IMG/VR virus record: IMGVR_UViG_3300049826_000122
Coordinates: 1 to 24,126 of that record
Direction: 5' to 3' (one strand)
Source: a virus
Length of the DNA: 24,126 bases
The translations under genes and the position numbers were made by a program. The notes beneath the pieces were generated by a model. The model was not told the DNA's origin. It saw nothing but the letters and a program-made list of their open reading frames with translations, and ran no database searches. Below, one piece after another: positions 14,823 to 22,195 of the stretch. Positions within the stretch are counted from its first letter, which is position 1. The number at the start of each line of letters is the position of its first letter.

Positions 14823-15671
14823 ATGTGCCCTGGCGACGAAATCATGACAGCTGGTTCAAACCTTTCGGCGATCGTGCCAGAGGTTTGGTCTGCGAATTAC
14901 TACGACGTTCTTTTGGCCGACCTTGCATTCAGCTCGGTGATCTCCACCGACTACCAGGGCGAAATCTCTGACCTGGGCGACCTGGTCAACATCTCCTCCT
15001 TCCCTGAGTTCGACGAAGGTGAAGAGCTTGCCGAAGACGAACGCGCGGACGCCAAGGCACTCACGGTGTCGGGTCAGCAGCTTGTCATCAACAAGCGCGT
15101 CGTGAAGGATTTCATCGTCGCTAAGAAAGCCATCCTCCAGAGCTTGCCCCACATGGATAAGCTCCGCCAGATGGCGATCTACTCGATTCTTAAAAAGATC
15201 GAGCGCACCATCATCGAGACGATCGTCCCGAACGCCGCTACGCCCGATCACTCGATCGCGTACACTTCGGGCACCACGCTCGCTCTGGCCGATCTGCTCG
15301 CGGGTAAGGAACTCCTCGACACGCAGAACGTGCCAGGCGCCGACCGCCACATGGTGTTGGGCTCCGCTCAGCTGAACGATATTTTCAATATCGTCGGCTT
15401 CACGTCGAGCGACTTCCTGCTCGCCGGTGGTCCTCTCCAGAACGGCCAGATCCCTGCTCAGCTGCTCGGGTTCATGCCGCACTTCACGACTCTCGTCGGC
15501 AACGTCACCTATCTGTTCCATCGCTCTTTCATGACCATGGCCTCTCAGCAGGGCATGGACGTGAAGGAATACGACTTGGGTGTTGACGGTAAGCGCGCAA
15601 CTCGCGTGAATCTCGACACGCTGTACGGGCTCAAGCAGCTCGACGGCCTCCGCGTCGTTTCTATCAGCTAA
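14823..15671 (+). CDS. Major capsid protein
   Basis: 282 residues from ATG 14823 with GAGGAGA upstream. Features of HK97-fold coat proteins of the P22/T7-like sequence group: IVPEVWSANYYDVLLADLAF (residues about 17-36), DYQGEISDLGDLVNISSFPE, LVINKRVVKDFIVAKKAILQ as the E-loop/spine-helix region, and IYSILKKIERTIIETIVPNA. The C-terminal part (MASQQGMDVKEYD to LDTLYGLKQLDGLRVVSIS) is the usual P-domain/A-domain end. No protease gene lies upstream, so maturation may need no cleavage, or the protease is elsewhere. It builds the icosahedral head with the preceding scaffold. Confidence 0.87.
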   Translation: MCPGDEIMTAGSNLSAIVPEVWSANYYDVLLADLAFSSVISTDYQGEISDLGDLVNISSFPEFDEGEELAEDERADAKALTVSGQQLVINKRVVKDFIVAKKAILQSLPHMDKLRQMAIYSILKKIERTIIETIVPNAATPDHSIAYTSGTTLALADLLAGKELLDTQNVPGADRHMVLGSAQLNDIFNIVGFTSSDFLLAGGPLQNGQIPAQLLGFMPHFTTLVGNVTYLFHRSFMTMASQQGMDVKEYDLGVDGKRATRVNLDTLYGLKQLDGLRVVSIS

Positions 15672-15682
15672 GCGAAAAGCTT

Positions 15683-15718
15683 CGGGCGAGCACCATTGGG
15701 GTTGGTGGTGCTCGCCCG
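15683..15718 (+). terminator. 13-bp hairpin after the capsid gene (no U run)
   Basis: CGGGCGAGCACCA (15683-15695) pairs perfectly with TGGTGCTCGCCCG (15706-15718) around a 10-nt loop. The sequence after it (GATTCGCTCAGC) lacks a U run, so it is a weak terminator or an mRNA 3'-end stabiliser for the capsid message rather than a full stop. It shares the stem core GGCGAGCA with the terminator at 16313. Confidence 0.65.
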
Positions 15719-15759
15719 GATTCGCTCAGCCCAACAAAAACTTTCCAAGAGGGTTTCAC

Positions 15760-16299
15760 ATGAAATCATTCATTTCCGTACTGGCTCTGTTCGCTATTCT
15801 CGCCTCCGCGCTCAACGCTTTTGCCGCCGGTCCCGGCTTCAAAGGCGAGTGCTGGGAAAAGACGTTCTATCTCTACGGCACCGCCGGTAAGGGTTCGGCT
15901 TCCGGTCTCTCGGCCGGCAACGCTAAGCCTTTTGTCGACGGCGACCTGATGTCGATCGAAGCCGGCACGGTCATCACCAAGGCCTACGCGATTGTTGACG
16001 TTGCCATCACTGGCACGACCAACCTCGACATCGGCGACGATGACGACGCCGACGGCTTTGTCGATAGCTCCCTCTCCGTCACCTTGGGTACCCCCGGCAT
16101 GTACGGTTGGGACGCCAAGCTAGCCGGTGCTTATCTGCGCGTGCAGACCGCTGGTGCTACCGATGCGGCTGATATCTACGTCGTCCCTTCGGCCAAGTAC
16201 TACTCGGCCGCTGGTAAAGAGATCAAGCTCGACGTCACCGGCACCAATACCGCGGGCTCTGCTCGCGTGATCGTGCAGGGTTGCAAGGTCGGCGCGTGA
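15760..16299 (+). CDS. Secreted-looking virion-type protein with Sec signal peptide
   Basis: 179 residues, with AGAGGG 8 nt before the ATG. Residues 1-22 look like a signal peptide: Lys2, hydrophobic core ISVLALFAILASAL, and a likely cut after Ala-Phe-Ala (20-22). The mature part is Ala/Gly/Asp/Thr-rich and beta-like, with LMSIEAGTVITKAYAIVDVA, GDDDDADGF and a C-terminal half SAKYYSAAGKEIKLDVTGTN. That pattern resembles phage head-decoration or fibre-base proteins. The only cysteines are Cys31 and Cys175, one near each end, suiting a disulfide after export. A phage structural-type fold behind an export signal, placed right after the capsid gene, is unusual. It could be exported, membrane-linked, or use the signal for another purpose. 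Confidence 0.75.
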   Translation: MKSFISVLALFAILASALNAFAAGPGFKGECWEKTFYLYGTAGKGSASGLSAGNAKPFVDGDLMSIEAGTVITKAYAIVDVAITGTTNLDIGDDDDADGFVDSSLSVTLGTPGMYGWDAKLAGAYLRVQTAGATDAADIYVVPSAKYYSAAGKEIKLDVTGTNTAGSARVIVQGCKVGA

Positions 16300-16312
16300 G
16301 GTTCTGACTGCG

Positions 16313-16353
16313 AGGCGAGCAAGGGTTGTCACACCACTCTTGCTCGCCTTTTT
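16313..16353 (+). terminator. Rho-independent terminator
   Basis: AGGCGAGCAAG (16313-16323) pairs with CTTGCTCGCCT (16339-16349), an 11-bp stem with a 15-nt loop, followed by a run of five T (16349-16353). It ends the head-gene transcript after the secreted-looking protein. Confidence 0.88.
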
Positions 16354-16385
16354 CAACTCTCGGCATTTAAAAAGGGGTAAGCAAA

Positions 16386-16481
16386 ATGATCTTGAATCCC
16401 GCTCACGCTGTTACGACCGTTAGTTATGCCGATTACCCACCCGCAGCGACGTTGGTTGCGACTCTCTCCAATAACCCATAA
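16386..16481 (+). CDS. Putative 31-residue small protein
   Basis: A short frame ATG 16386 to TAA 16479-16481 encodes 31 residues beginning MILNPAHAVTTVSYADYPPA. AGGGGTAAG lies upstream at suitable spacing, and its TAA is 13 bp before the next start, so it fits the gene spacing of the block. No family is recognised and it may be only a leader for the next gene. Confidence 0.4.
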   Translation: MILNPAHAVTTVSYADYPPAATLVATLSNNP

Positions 16482-16494
16482 GGATACTCAACTA

Positions 16495-16830
16495 ATGTCT
16501 AAACACCCCCACAGCCCAAAAGAGTCAGCTAAGCCACACGCGCCCGCCAAGGCCGTGCCGGCTTCTAAAGCTGCCGACCCCTCACCCGAGGCGCCAAAGT
16601 CTCAGGGTGGAGCGGGAAACCCCGTTTCCGGTGGAGTGCTCGCCGAGGTTGGGTCCGGACCGAACGCCCTCGCCGATCAGGTCGTCAGCCCTGACGCCCC
16701 GCCGCCCGCGCAGGCACCCTTTGCCGAGAACGCGATGCATGGTGGAGAGGTCCGGTCCGCTTCGGCTACCGCGCGTGCGGCAAGCGGATCGAGCCCGAGT
16801 GGGTTTGAGTACCCTAAGGCCAAAGAGTGA
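16495..16830 (+). CDS. Low-complexity Ala/Pro/Ser-rich protein
   Basis: 111 residues from ATG 16495, with AAGGA about 11 nt upstream. The sequence is built mainly of Ala, Pro, Ser, Lys and Gly (HAPAKAVPASKAADPSPEAP), with no predicted folded core, no cysteine and no signal peptide. It may be a disordered linker or virion-associated protein. It is the first well-supported gene after the terminator and 8 bp from the next gene. Function is unknown; the coding call rests on its gene-like spacing, ribosome site and unbroken frame. Confidence 0.55.
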   Translation: MSKHPHSPKESAKPHAPAKAVPASKAADPSPEAPKSQGGAGNPVSGGVLAEVGSGPNALADQVVSPDAPPPAQAPFAENAMHGGEVRSASATARAASGSSPSGFEYPKAKE

Positions 16831-16838
16831 GGAGCTAG

Positions 16839-17033
16839 GTGGCGATACCCCCGACCACACGACTTCGGTTTGTTCAGGCCAAGACGCCCGAGGAGCTGAC
16901 GAAGTTTCTCGGGCGGATTCGCATGCGCGTGCAGATCTACGGCGCGCCTGTTTGGGACGGAGACCGATGGACGCTTTGGTTTGTGCCACCTGACATTGCC
17001 GAAAAAGACGTTAAATCGATGAGGCTTTCCTAA
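16839..17033 (+). CDS. Small hypothetical protein (64 aa)
   Basis: 64 residues from GTG 16839, with AGGAG 4 nt upstream. The sequence TRLRFVQAKTPEELTKFLGR, then MRVQIYGAPVWDGDRWTLWF, has a beta-alpha-beta-beta pattern that could be a small mixed fold. No family is firmly recognised. Its stop overlaps the next gene start (TAATG), so the two are translated together and it may act with the beta-helix protein that follows. Confidence 0.6.
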   Translation: MAIPPTTRLRFVQAKTPEELTKFLGRIRMRVQIYGAPVWDGDRWTLWFVPPDIAEKDVKSMRLS

Positions 17034-18187
17034 TGGGTGTGGACGATAGCGGACTTGAAGTCCTAAGAAAAGCCGCACAAGAAATCACACCTGGCGATCG
17101 AAGCAATTATGTTTTGCAACTCGCGATTTTGAAAGCGGAGGGTAGCGTGCCAGTTGACGATAGCGGCCTAGAAGTGCTCCGCAAAGTCGCCCAAGAGGTC
17201 ACTCCTGGTGACAAGAGTAACTATGTCATGCAGGCAAAAATTCTTTCAGGCATGACAGTGCCTGTTGGCAGAACTGCCTATGTAGATTTAATCAACGGCG
17301 ACGATTCTGCGGGCCAAGTCGGTGTCATCGGCGCTCCATTCTTGACTATCGCTGCGGCAGAGGCGGCGATCACTGACGCGGCTGAGATTAACCAGTACGT
17401 GCTCATGATTGGTCCGGGCGACCACGACGTTACGGGTCTCGTGAAGAAGCCTGATATCAAATGGCAAGGCCAGGGTGCCTTCTTAACGCGCGTCCAGGTG
17501 ACATCCGGTAGCCTTGACCTCGCCCATGCCGACTACGCGCTAGCAGCGCACCGGACGGAGTTTGAAGGCGTCCGATTCAACCCCTGCCCGATTGTTTGTG
17601 ACTTGTTCACGGTCGGGAGCACCTTCAGGGCTCAGTTTCAATTTAAGGATTGTTTCTTTGACAGCCCGTCTACTTTCACGGGCCGATCTGCAGAGGACTC
17701 CATCTTCTACTTTGGTGGGCGGATCGCCTCGACGCCCAATAGCTGGTACTCGATGTCGGTCTACATCTTCGGGATGTTCAATACCGGAGACGGAGGAGAC
17801 GTCTACCGCATCGCTTCAGCTAACGGCAATTTTGCGCAAGCGTTTATCTTCGCATCGCTGTTCGGTGCACCGTTTAAGGTTGAGGGCGTTGACTTTGTCA
17901 TCACCGGGTTCGTTGGGTGTATCGTCAACGAGCTCAGGGTAGACGGAACTGCTGCGGTTATTTACCTTGAGGACAGCACGACGATTGCGGAACCTGTGTT
18001 CAGCGGTGGGGCGACAGCTGCCCAGTTTGTCTATCTGTCGAACTCAAAGCGCACTGGGTACACTCCTGCGGTATCAGGAGACTGGTCTCCGGTTCCGACT
18101 CAGGTTGCAGAGGCGCTCGACCAACTCGCAGCGGCTTCGTTTAGTGATGAAAATGCGCGTCGATATGCGCTTCTAGTGGGGTACTGA
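17033..18187 (+). CDS. Beta-helix-type fibre/adhesion protein with N-terminal tandem repeat
   Basis: 384 residues. Residues 3-40 and 41-75 are two copies of a 38-residue unit (VDDSGLEVLRK, AQE, TPGD, SNYV). From residue 82, AYVDLINGDDSAGQVGVIGA then PFLTIAAAEAAI is the entry strand-helix cap of many right-handed beta-helix phage proteins, followed by PDIKWQGQGAFLTRVQVTSG and repeated short strands (FEGVRFNPCP, FQFKDCFFDS). The C-terminus ends in a helical VAEALDQLAAAS. Such proteins are usually fibres or tailspikes that bind or cleave surface glycans; no catalytic residues can be assigned. It lies between the capsid and connector genes rather than after the tape measure. Confidence 0.65.
   Translation: MGVDDSGLEVLRKAAQEITPGDRSNYVLQLAILKAEGSVPVDDSGLEVLRKVAQEVTPGDKSNYVMQAKILSGMTVPVGRTAYVDLINGDDSAGQVGVIGAPFLTIAAAEAAITDAAEINQYVLMIGPGDHDVTGLVKKPDIKWQGQGAFLTRVQVTSGSLDLAHADYALAAHRTEFEGVRFNPCPIVCDLFTVGSTFRAQFQFKDCFFDSPSTFTGRSAEDSIFYFGGRIASTPNSWYSMSVYIFGMFNTGDGGDVYRIASANGNFAQAFIFASLFGAPFKVEGVDFVITGFVGCIVNELRVDGTAAVIYLEDSTTIAEPVFSGGATAAQFVYLSNSKRTGYTPAVSGDWSPVPTQVAEALDQLAAASFSDENARRYALLVGY
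17039..17260 (+). repeat. 114-bp tandem coding repeat (two copies)
   Basis: The unit at 17039-17152 is repeated from 17153 to about 17260. It encodes two similar 38-residue modules at the start of the beta-helix protein. The protein match is close (for example VDDSGLEVLRK in both), while many third-codon positions differ, so the duplication is not recent and both copies are under selection. Confidence 0.85.
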
Positions 18188-18189
18188 CA

Positions 18190-18519
18190 ATGGCGATTCA
18201 AGAAAAACAGCTGGGCCGAGGTAATCCGGGAGCGGTAGCGACAACGCTCTACACACTCCCAGCCGCTACGACCGCAATCCTAAAGAATGTTGCAGTTTGC
18301 AACACCACGGCGAGCGCCCAGACCTATCGCATCTTTATGGATAACACCGGGGCGACTTATAACGCAGCGTCTGCCCTAGTCTATGACGACACGCTTGCGG
18401 CAAACGAGACCAAGTTCTTGGAACTCTTCGTGGGGATGGCGACCGTGGGCGGGACGCTTGGGGTTTATGCATCTTCCGCTGGAGTTACATTTTCTGCCTA
18501 CGGAGCTGAAATCACATGA
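18190..18519 (+). CDS. Fibre-associated / decoration-type small virion protein
   Basis: 109 residues, 2 bp after the beta-helix gene. The sequence LGRGNPGAVATTLYTLPAAT, then AILKNVAVCNTT, RIFMDNTG and LGVYASSAGVTFSAYGAEI follows a pattern common in small phage beta-sandwich proteins found beside fibre genes (an LYxxPA strand, an xxVCN strand, a terminal GxExx). Likely a fibre base, trimer or decoration subunit. Its stop overlaps the next start (ATGA), indicating coupled production with the fibre-like protein. Confidence 0.65.
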   Translation: MAIQEKQLGRGNPGAVATTLYTLPAATTAILKNVAVCNTTASAQTYRIFMDNTGATYNAASALVYDDTLAANETKFLELFVGMATVGGTLGVYASSAGVTFSAYGAEIT

Positions 18520-19616
18520 TCACTACGTCACGCCTGACAGCAGTTAAGACTACGACTGATCTCCCCGAGGGGACTAACCTCTACTACACCGATGAGAGGG
18601 CGCAGGATGCCGTTGGGACCATACTGACGGACACGGCTTCGGTCGACTTCACGTATAACGACGCGGGCAATACGATCTCCGCTGCAGTACTTCCAGCGGG
18701 CGTGGATCACAACTCACTCTCGAACTACGTAGCTGACCAGCACGTAGCGCACTCCGGTGTGAGTATCGCGACCGCAGCAGGGACTAGCGGGCTATCGGGT
18801 GGCGGTACGATCGCGGCTACTCGCAACCTTGTTGTGGATATCATCGGATTGACAGAGGACACTGATCCAGCTGTGGACGACTCTCTCATGTACTGGGACA
18901 CGTCCGCGTCAGAGAGGAACAGGATCCAGCTTAAGGACCTCATGTGGAATGACCCAAACCGCATCTACAAGATGCATTGGGAGTTCCTTGAGTCGTCTCC
19001 CGCTAACGCTGGGTGGACTGTTACGAGCTCTGGCGCAGGAGCTGCGAGCGCTACGAGCACCACAGGCGTGGATGCCACTGAGAAGTGTATGGGGGTTGTT
19101 CAGAGTTCTTCTGGGACGACTGCAACGGGCAGGTCCTCCGTAATGCTTGATCCAGCGAGCACTCTGTTCGGTAGTGCTGAGCTCCGCCTGATCCATCGCT
19201 TCCAGGTGGACACGCTGTCGACGGTTACTGAAGCGTTTACTGCCTATCATGGGTTCACTGACGTAGCTGCCGCTGGCGATCAGGTCGACGGAGCCTACTT
19301 CCGGTACACAGATGTCGGAGCATCCCCTAATTGGAAGTGCGTCACGAGAAGTAACTCAACTGAGACGGTTACTGACTCTGGGGTCGCCGCAGTTACGACC
19401 TTCGAGAAGTTTGAAATTGTGGTTAATGCCGCAGGCACGAGCGTGGCGTTTAAGATCAACGGGACTACGGTCGCTACCCATACAACAAACATTCCTACGG
19501 CAGCGAATAGGTTCACTGGCGTGGGTTGGAAGATTGAAAAATCAGTAGGTCTGACTAGTCGCATGGTTCGCGCCGATTACGTTGCTCTCATGGCAATCTA
19601 TTCGGGTGGAAGGTAA
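18516..19616 (+). CDS. Fibre-like protein with a C-terminal lectin-type domain
   Basis: 366 residues. The N-terminal third has LPEGTNLYYTDERAQDAVG, a motif (EGxxNLYxTxxRA) widespread in phage fibre shafts, followed by Thr/Ala/Ser-rich segments such as GTSGLSGGGTIAATRNLVVD. From about residue 160 the pattern WEFLESSPANAGWTVTSSGA, then RLIHRFQVDTLSTVTEAFTA and FEIVVNAAGTSVAFKINGTT, looks like a concanavalin-A-type beta jelly roll, a usual carbohydrate-binding end. It likely contributes to adsorption. The call is by motif; the partner structure (head or tail) is not decided. Confidence 0.65.
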   Translation: MITTSRLTAVKTTTDLPEGTNLYYTDERAQDAVGTILTDTASVDFTYNDAGNTISAAVLPAGVDHNSLSNYVADQHVAHSGVSIATAAGTSGLSGGGTIAATRNLVVDIIGLTEDTDPAVDDSLMYWDTSASERNRIQLKDLMWNDPNRIYKMHWEFLESSPANAGWTVTSSGAGAASATSTTGVDATEKCMGVVQSSSGTTATGRSSVMLDPASTLFGSAELRLIHRFQVDTLSTVTEAFTAYHGFTDVAAAGDQVDGAYFRYTDVGASPNWKCVTRSNSTETVTDSGVAAVTTFEKFEIVVNAAGTSVAFKINGTTVATHTTNIPTAANRFTGVGWKIEKSVGLTSRMVRADYVALMAIYSGGR

Positions 19617-19625
19617 GAATAAAAT

Positions 19626-20627
19626 ATGCCCACTTTCCCGGTCCTCGACATTGAAAGTCTCGTGCAGGAAAAAGACAAGACGCGCTTGAGCGGCGCGCAG
19701 TCTTTCGTTTCGGACGCGACCGACATCACAGATCTGTCGATCACACCGGGTGCTCTTGCGACCGAGATTGTATTTGACCTCGTGACCGCCCCAACCCTTC
19801 GCTATCTGGACTGGCAATTCGATTTCACCTTTGACGTGGTGACGGGTGAGAACGACACGCTTGATTTCGACGAGGGTGGTGGGCTCCTAACGGCAACACT
19901 CACCCAAGGCTCTTACACCATGGCGGCTCTTGCGGCCGAGATCCAAACGCAGCTAAATGCGGCAGGCGCGCTCGCATACGCGGTGACGGTTGATGAGAAC
20001 AATGCGTTCACGATTTCCGCATCCGCGCAGTTCGATATCCTAGACAGCGCGGCTCTTTGGGTGCAGATCGGATTCGACGCGGCGGCCGGGAAATCGACGT
20101 ACACGGGCGAGGACGTCGAGCGCGTAAGCAAATTGATCACGCTGAAGGTCTCGGGTGACCAAACGGATGTTGTCACCACCAAGACGGTTGAGGTGGTAAG
20201 TGAGCACGCGGATCGGCTTTTCTCGACCGACGACAAGCTCCGCAAGCACGAGGCTGACATCTTGAAATACCTGCCCGAGGGGCGCGCGACGTTCAAAGAC
20301 GTGCACCGCCGGGCACAAGCCTTGATCTTGGCGTGGCTCGACACCGAGGGGTTCATCGATTACTTTGCAGACAAGATCACCCTCAAGCGCATTGGTGATA
20401 TCTCGGACGTCTCTGAGTGGGCGACCCACATGGCTTTGCGCCTCATTTTTGAGGGCGTACAAAACGCAGTCAAAGACGTGTTTGAGAAAAAGGCTGAGAC
20501 CTACCGCGAGCGCGAGGACTTTTACCGCAAGCGCTCGGTGATCAAGATCGATCTCAACAAAGACGGCGTCGCAGACAAGTACACCGAGCGTGTTGATGTG
20601 CGCTCTTGCCGGGTGATGCGTCGATGA
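19626..20627 (+). CDS. Putative connector/virion structural protein
   Basis: 333 residues. The first part carries a common virion beta module (LTATLTQGSYTMAALAAEIQ then TQLNAAGALAYAVTV, NNAFTISASAQFDIL, residues about 78-140), probably a decoration or assembly domain. The second part from about 180 is helical and acidic/basic: LFSTDDKLRKHEADILKYLP, RAQALILAWLDTEGF and EWATHMALRLIFEGVQNAV, in the style of head-tail connector or adaptor proteins. A C-terminal DLNKDGVADKYTER resembles a calcium-binding loop. It overlaps the tail terminator gene by 4 bp, which supports a place at the neck. Exact family is not recognised. Confidence 0.5.
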   Translation: MPTFPVLDIESLVQEKDKTRLSGAQSFVSDATDITDLSITPGALATEIVFDLVTAPTLRYLDWQFDFTFDVVTGENDTLDFDEGGGLLTATLTQGSYTMAALAAEIQTQLNAAGALAYAVTVDENNAFTISASAQFDILDSAALWVQIGFDAAAGKSTYTGEDVERVSKLITLKVSGDQTDVVTTKTVEVVSEHADRLFSTDDKLRKHEADILKYLPEGRATFKDVHRRAQALILAWLDTEGFIDYFADKITLKRIGDISDVSEWATHMALRLIFEGVQNAVKDVFEKKAETYREREDFYRKRSVIKIDLNKDGVADKYTERVDVRSCRVMRR

Positions 20628-21043
20628 TTTTAGCAGCGTCGACCTACGCACGCACGCGGCTCAAAGCCCTCGGTCGCACCGAGTGGACCGATCCCAGCTT
20701 CGTCAATATCCCTCGTCCTAGGCTCGGAACGTCGTTCCACATCGTGCAAGAGGTGACGACGGGGGTATCTAACAACCAAGATAACCAGATTATGGAAGTG
20801 CCGATTACGGTGCGTTTACCATTCGCCCCAAACCGCAAACCCACCGATCTTGCGGACGCGGCGACGCAGTTTGCGGATGTGGTGATCGCCGATTTCATCA
20901 ACCCAAAAAACCGTTTGACTCAAGCCAACCTCAAGAACGTCGTTTTCAACACGATGGCTCTAGACCCGCTTGACGACTCAAACGACAATGGTGTGATCGT
21001 GCGTCTACTTTTTACCGTGCTTGTAGTTACCTCAACCAGATAA
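20624..21043 (+). CDS. Tail terminator / gpU-like tail completion protein
   Basis: 139 residues from ATG 20624, overlapping the previous stop (ATGA); the frame opens at 20606 but the overlap start is favoured. The fold pattern TSFHIVQEVTTGVSNNQDNQ, then MEVPITVRLPFA, DAATQFADVVIADFINP and DNGVIVRLLFTVLVVTSTR is a strand-rich domain with central helices, normal for small proteins that cap the tail tube. Its place between the connector-like gene and the major tail gene is the classic terminator slot. Call by length, pattern and order. Confidence 0.6.
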   Translation: MILAASTYARTRLKALGRTEWTDPSFVNIPRPRLGTSFHIVQEVTTGVSNNQDNQIMEVPITVRLPFAPNRKPTDLADAATQFADVVIADFINPKNRLTQANLKNVVFNTMALDPLDDSNDNGVIVRLLFTVLVVTSTR

Positions 21044-21061
21044 CCAAAGGAGAGTTTTGAA

Positions 21062-21931
21062 ATGGCAAATTTAGCGAATATCACGGTTGAGCCGTGCCGG
21101 ATTGAGTGGGACGGAACGGACTTCGGCTACACCCAAGGCGATATTGAAATCACCCCCGAGGAGCAAGGTGTTGAAGTCACCGCGCATCAAGAGGGCACCA
21201 ACGTGCTCGACATGATCCGGACCGGCAAGACCCTTGAGCTGACGGTCACCTTGATTGAGACGGCCACCTCGCGCTTGCGCCAGATGCTTGAAGTCGGCGG
21301 GGGCGCAAGCCTCGATGTTGCCGAAGTCGCGACTCTCCTTTGCGTGGCCGACGTGTCGAGTTCGCTGCACGGGACCACTTTCCCGCTGATTGCTAAAGAC
21401 GGGACCAAGTACCTGTTCCAGCTGAAGACGGGTTCTTTGGTTGCTCCGGTCATCCCAGGCTGGACGGTGGTGCAGATCACCATCGCGGCCAACGACTCGG
21501 CCAACACGGTGGCAGACGCGGTTGCCGCGGCGATCGATGCTCTCGCCGCCTTCGTCGCGCCTAACCCAGCCGCTGCTACGATCACCATCACGCAAGCGAG
21601 CGCGGGCGAAGTGCCAAGCGGATCGACCGCCGGCAACTCGGGCTTCACCTACACGGTGACGACCGCGGGTTCGTCGGATCTCTCGGGGTGGGGTGGGTCG
21701 AAAGACTTCACCGGGATGCTTGCCGACTCGGCTAAGCTCGTCCTGCACCCGATCTCGAAAGACGATCTGGACCTGACGTCTGACATCGCATTCTGGAAAG
21801 CCTACCCCATGGTGGGCTCGATCGTGAAATCGGGAGAGGCGCTGCAAACTATCGCCATCACGTTCAAGATCTTCCCAGACCTCACCAAGGCAAAAGCAAT
21901 CCGCCTGTTCACTGTTGGAGACCACTCGTAA
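21062..21931 (+). CDS. Major tail (tube) protein with inserted domain
   Basis: 289 residues with a strong AAAGGAGAG site. The N-terminal part (LANITVEPCRIEWDGTDFGY, then GDIEITPEEQGVEVTAHQEG) and the last part (MLADSAKLVLHPISKDDLDL, then TIAITFKIFPDLTKAKAIRL) match phage tube proteins that polymerise around the tape measure. Between about residues 86 and 208 is an extra module with LIAKDGTKYLFQLKTGSL, VQITIAANDSANTVADAVAA and ATITITQASAGEV, a strand-rich domain not needed by the tube fold and probably exposed on the tail surface. It is followed 3 bp later by the tail chaperone gene. Confidence 0.78.
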   Translation: MANLANITVEPCRIEWDGTDFGYTQGDIEITPEEQGVEVTAHQEGTNVLDMIRTGKTLELTVTLIETATSRLRQMLEVGGGASLDVAEVATLLCVADVSSSLHGTTFPLIAKDGTKYLFQLKTGSLVAPVIPGWTVVQITIAANDSANTVADAVAAAIDALAAFVAPNPAAATITITQASAGEVPSGSTAGNSGFTYTVTTAGSSDLSGWGGSKDFTGMLADSAKLVLHPISKDDLDLTSDIAFWKAYPMVGSIVKSGEALQTIAITFKIFPDLTKAKAIRLFTVGDHS

Positions 21932-21934
21932 GCC

Positions 21935-22195
21935 ATGGCCATCACAATCAACCCCAAGCAGAAAATCGTTATCGTCATCGACTCCAAAGAGTACGCGCTC
22001 ACAAAGCCTACTCTCGGGATGCAGGAGGACTTCGAGGAGCGGCTGCACGAGACCAAAGAAAGCGGCAAGGGTGCTACCAAGCTCCTGATCGGGTTCTTAG
22101 TCGAATGCGGTCTACCCGTCGAGGTGGTCAAAAAGCTCGACGCTGACGAGATGGACGCGGTCATGAAAGCGATTCAGCCTCTAAAAAAAAGCTGA
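21935..22195 (+). CDS. Tail assembly chaperone, short form (gpG-like)
   Basis: 86 residues ending PLKKS. Reading KQKIVIVIDSKEYALTKPTL, then LGMQEDFEERLHE and CGLPVEVVKKLDADEMDAVM, it has the short beta-hairpin plus helices usual for the first tail chaperone. It lies between the major tail gene and the tape measure. A run of eight A precedes the stop, and the longer frameshifted product shares this N-terminus (see the entry for 21935-22488). Confidence 0.8.
   Translation: MAITINPKQKIVIVIDSKEYALTKPTLGMQEDFEERLHETKESGKGATKLLIGFLVECGLPVEVVKKLDADEMDAVMKAIQPLKKS

Noticed and set aside
14856-15521. 221-residue minus-strand frame opposite the capsid gene
   Set aside because: It is an antisense shadow of the well-supported major capsid gene with no domain pattern or ribosome site.
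21071-22048. 325-residue minus-strand frame opposite the major tail gene
   Set aside because: It lies fully opposite clear tail genes, is rich in Arg/His/Gly/Asp from reverse GC-rich codons and shows no motif.
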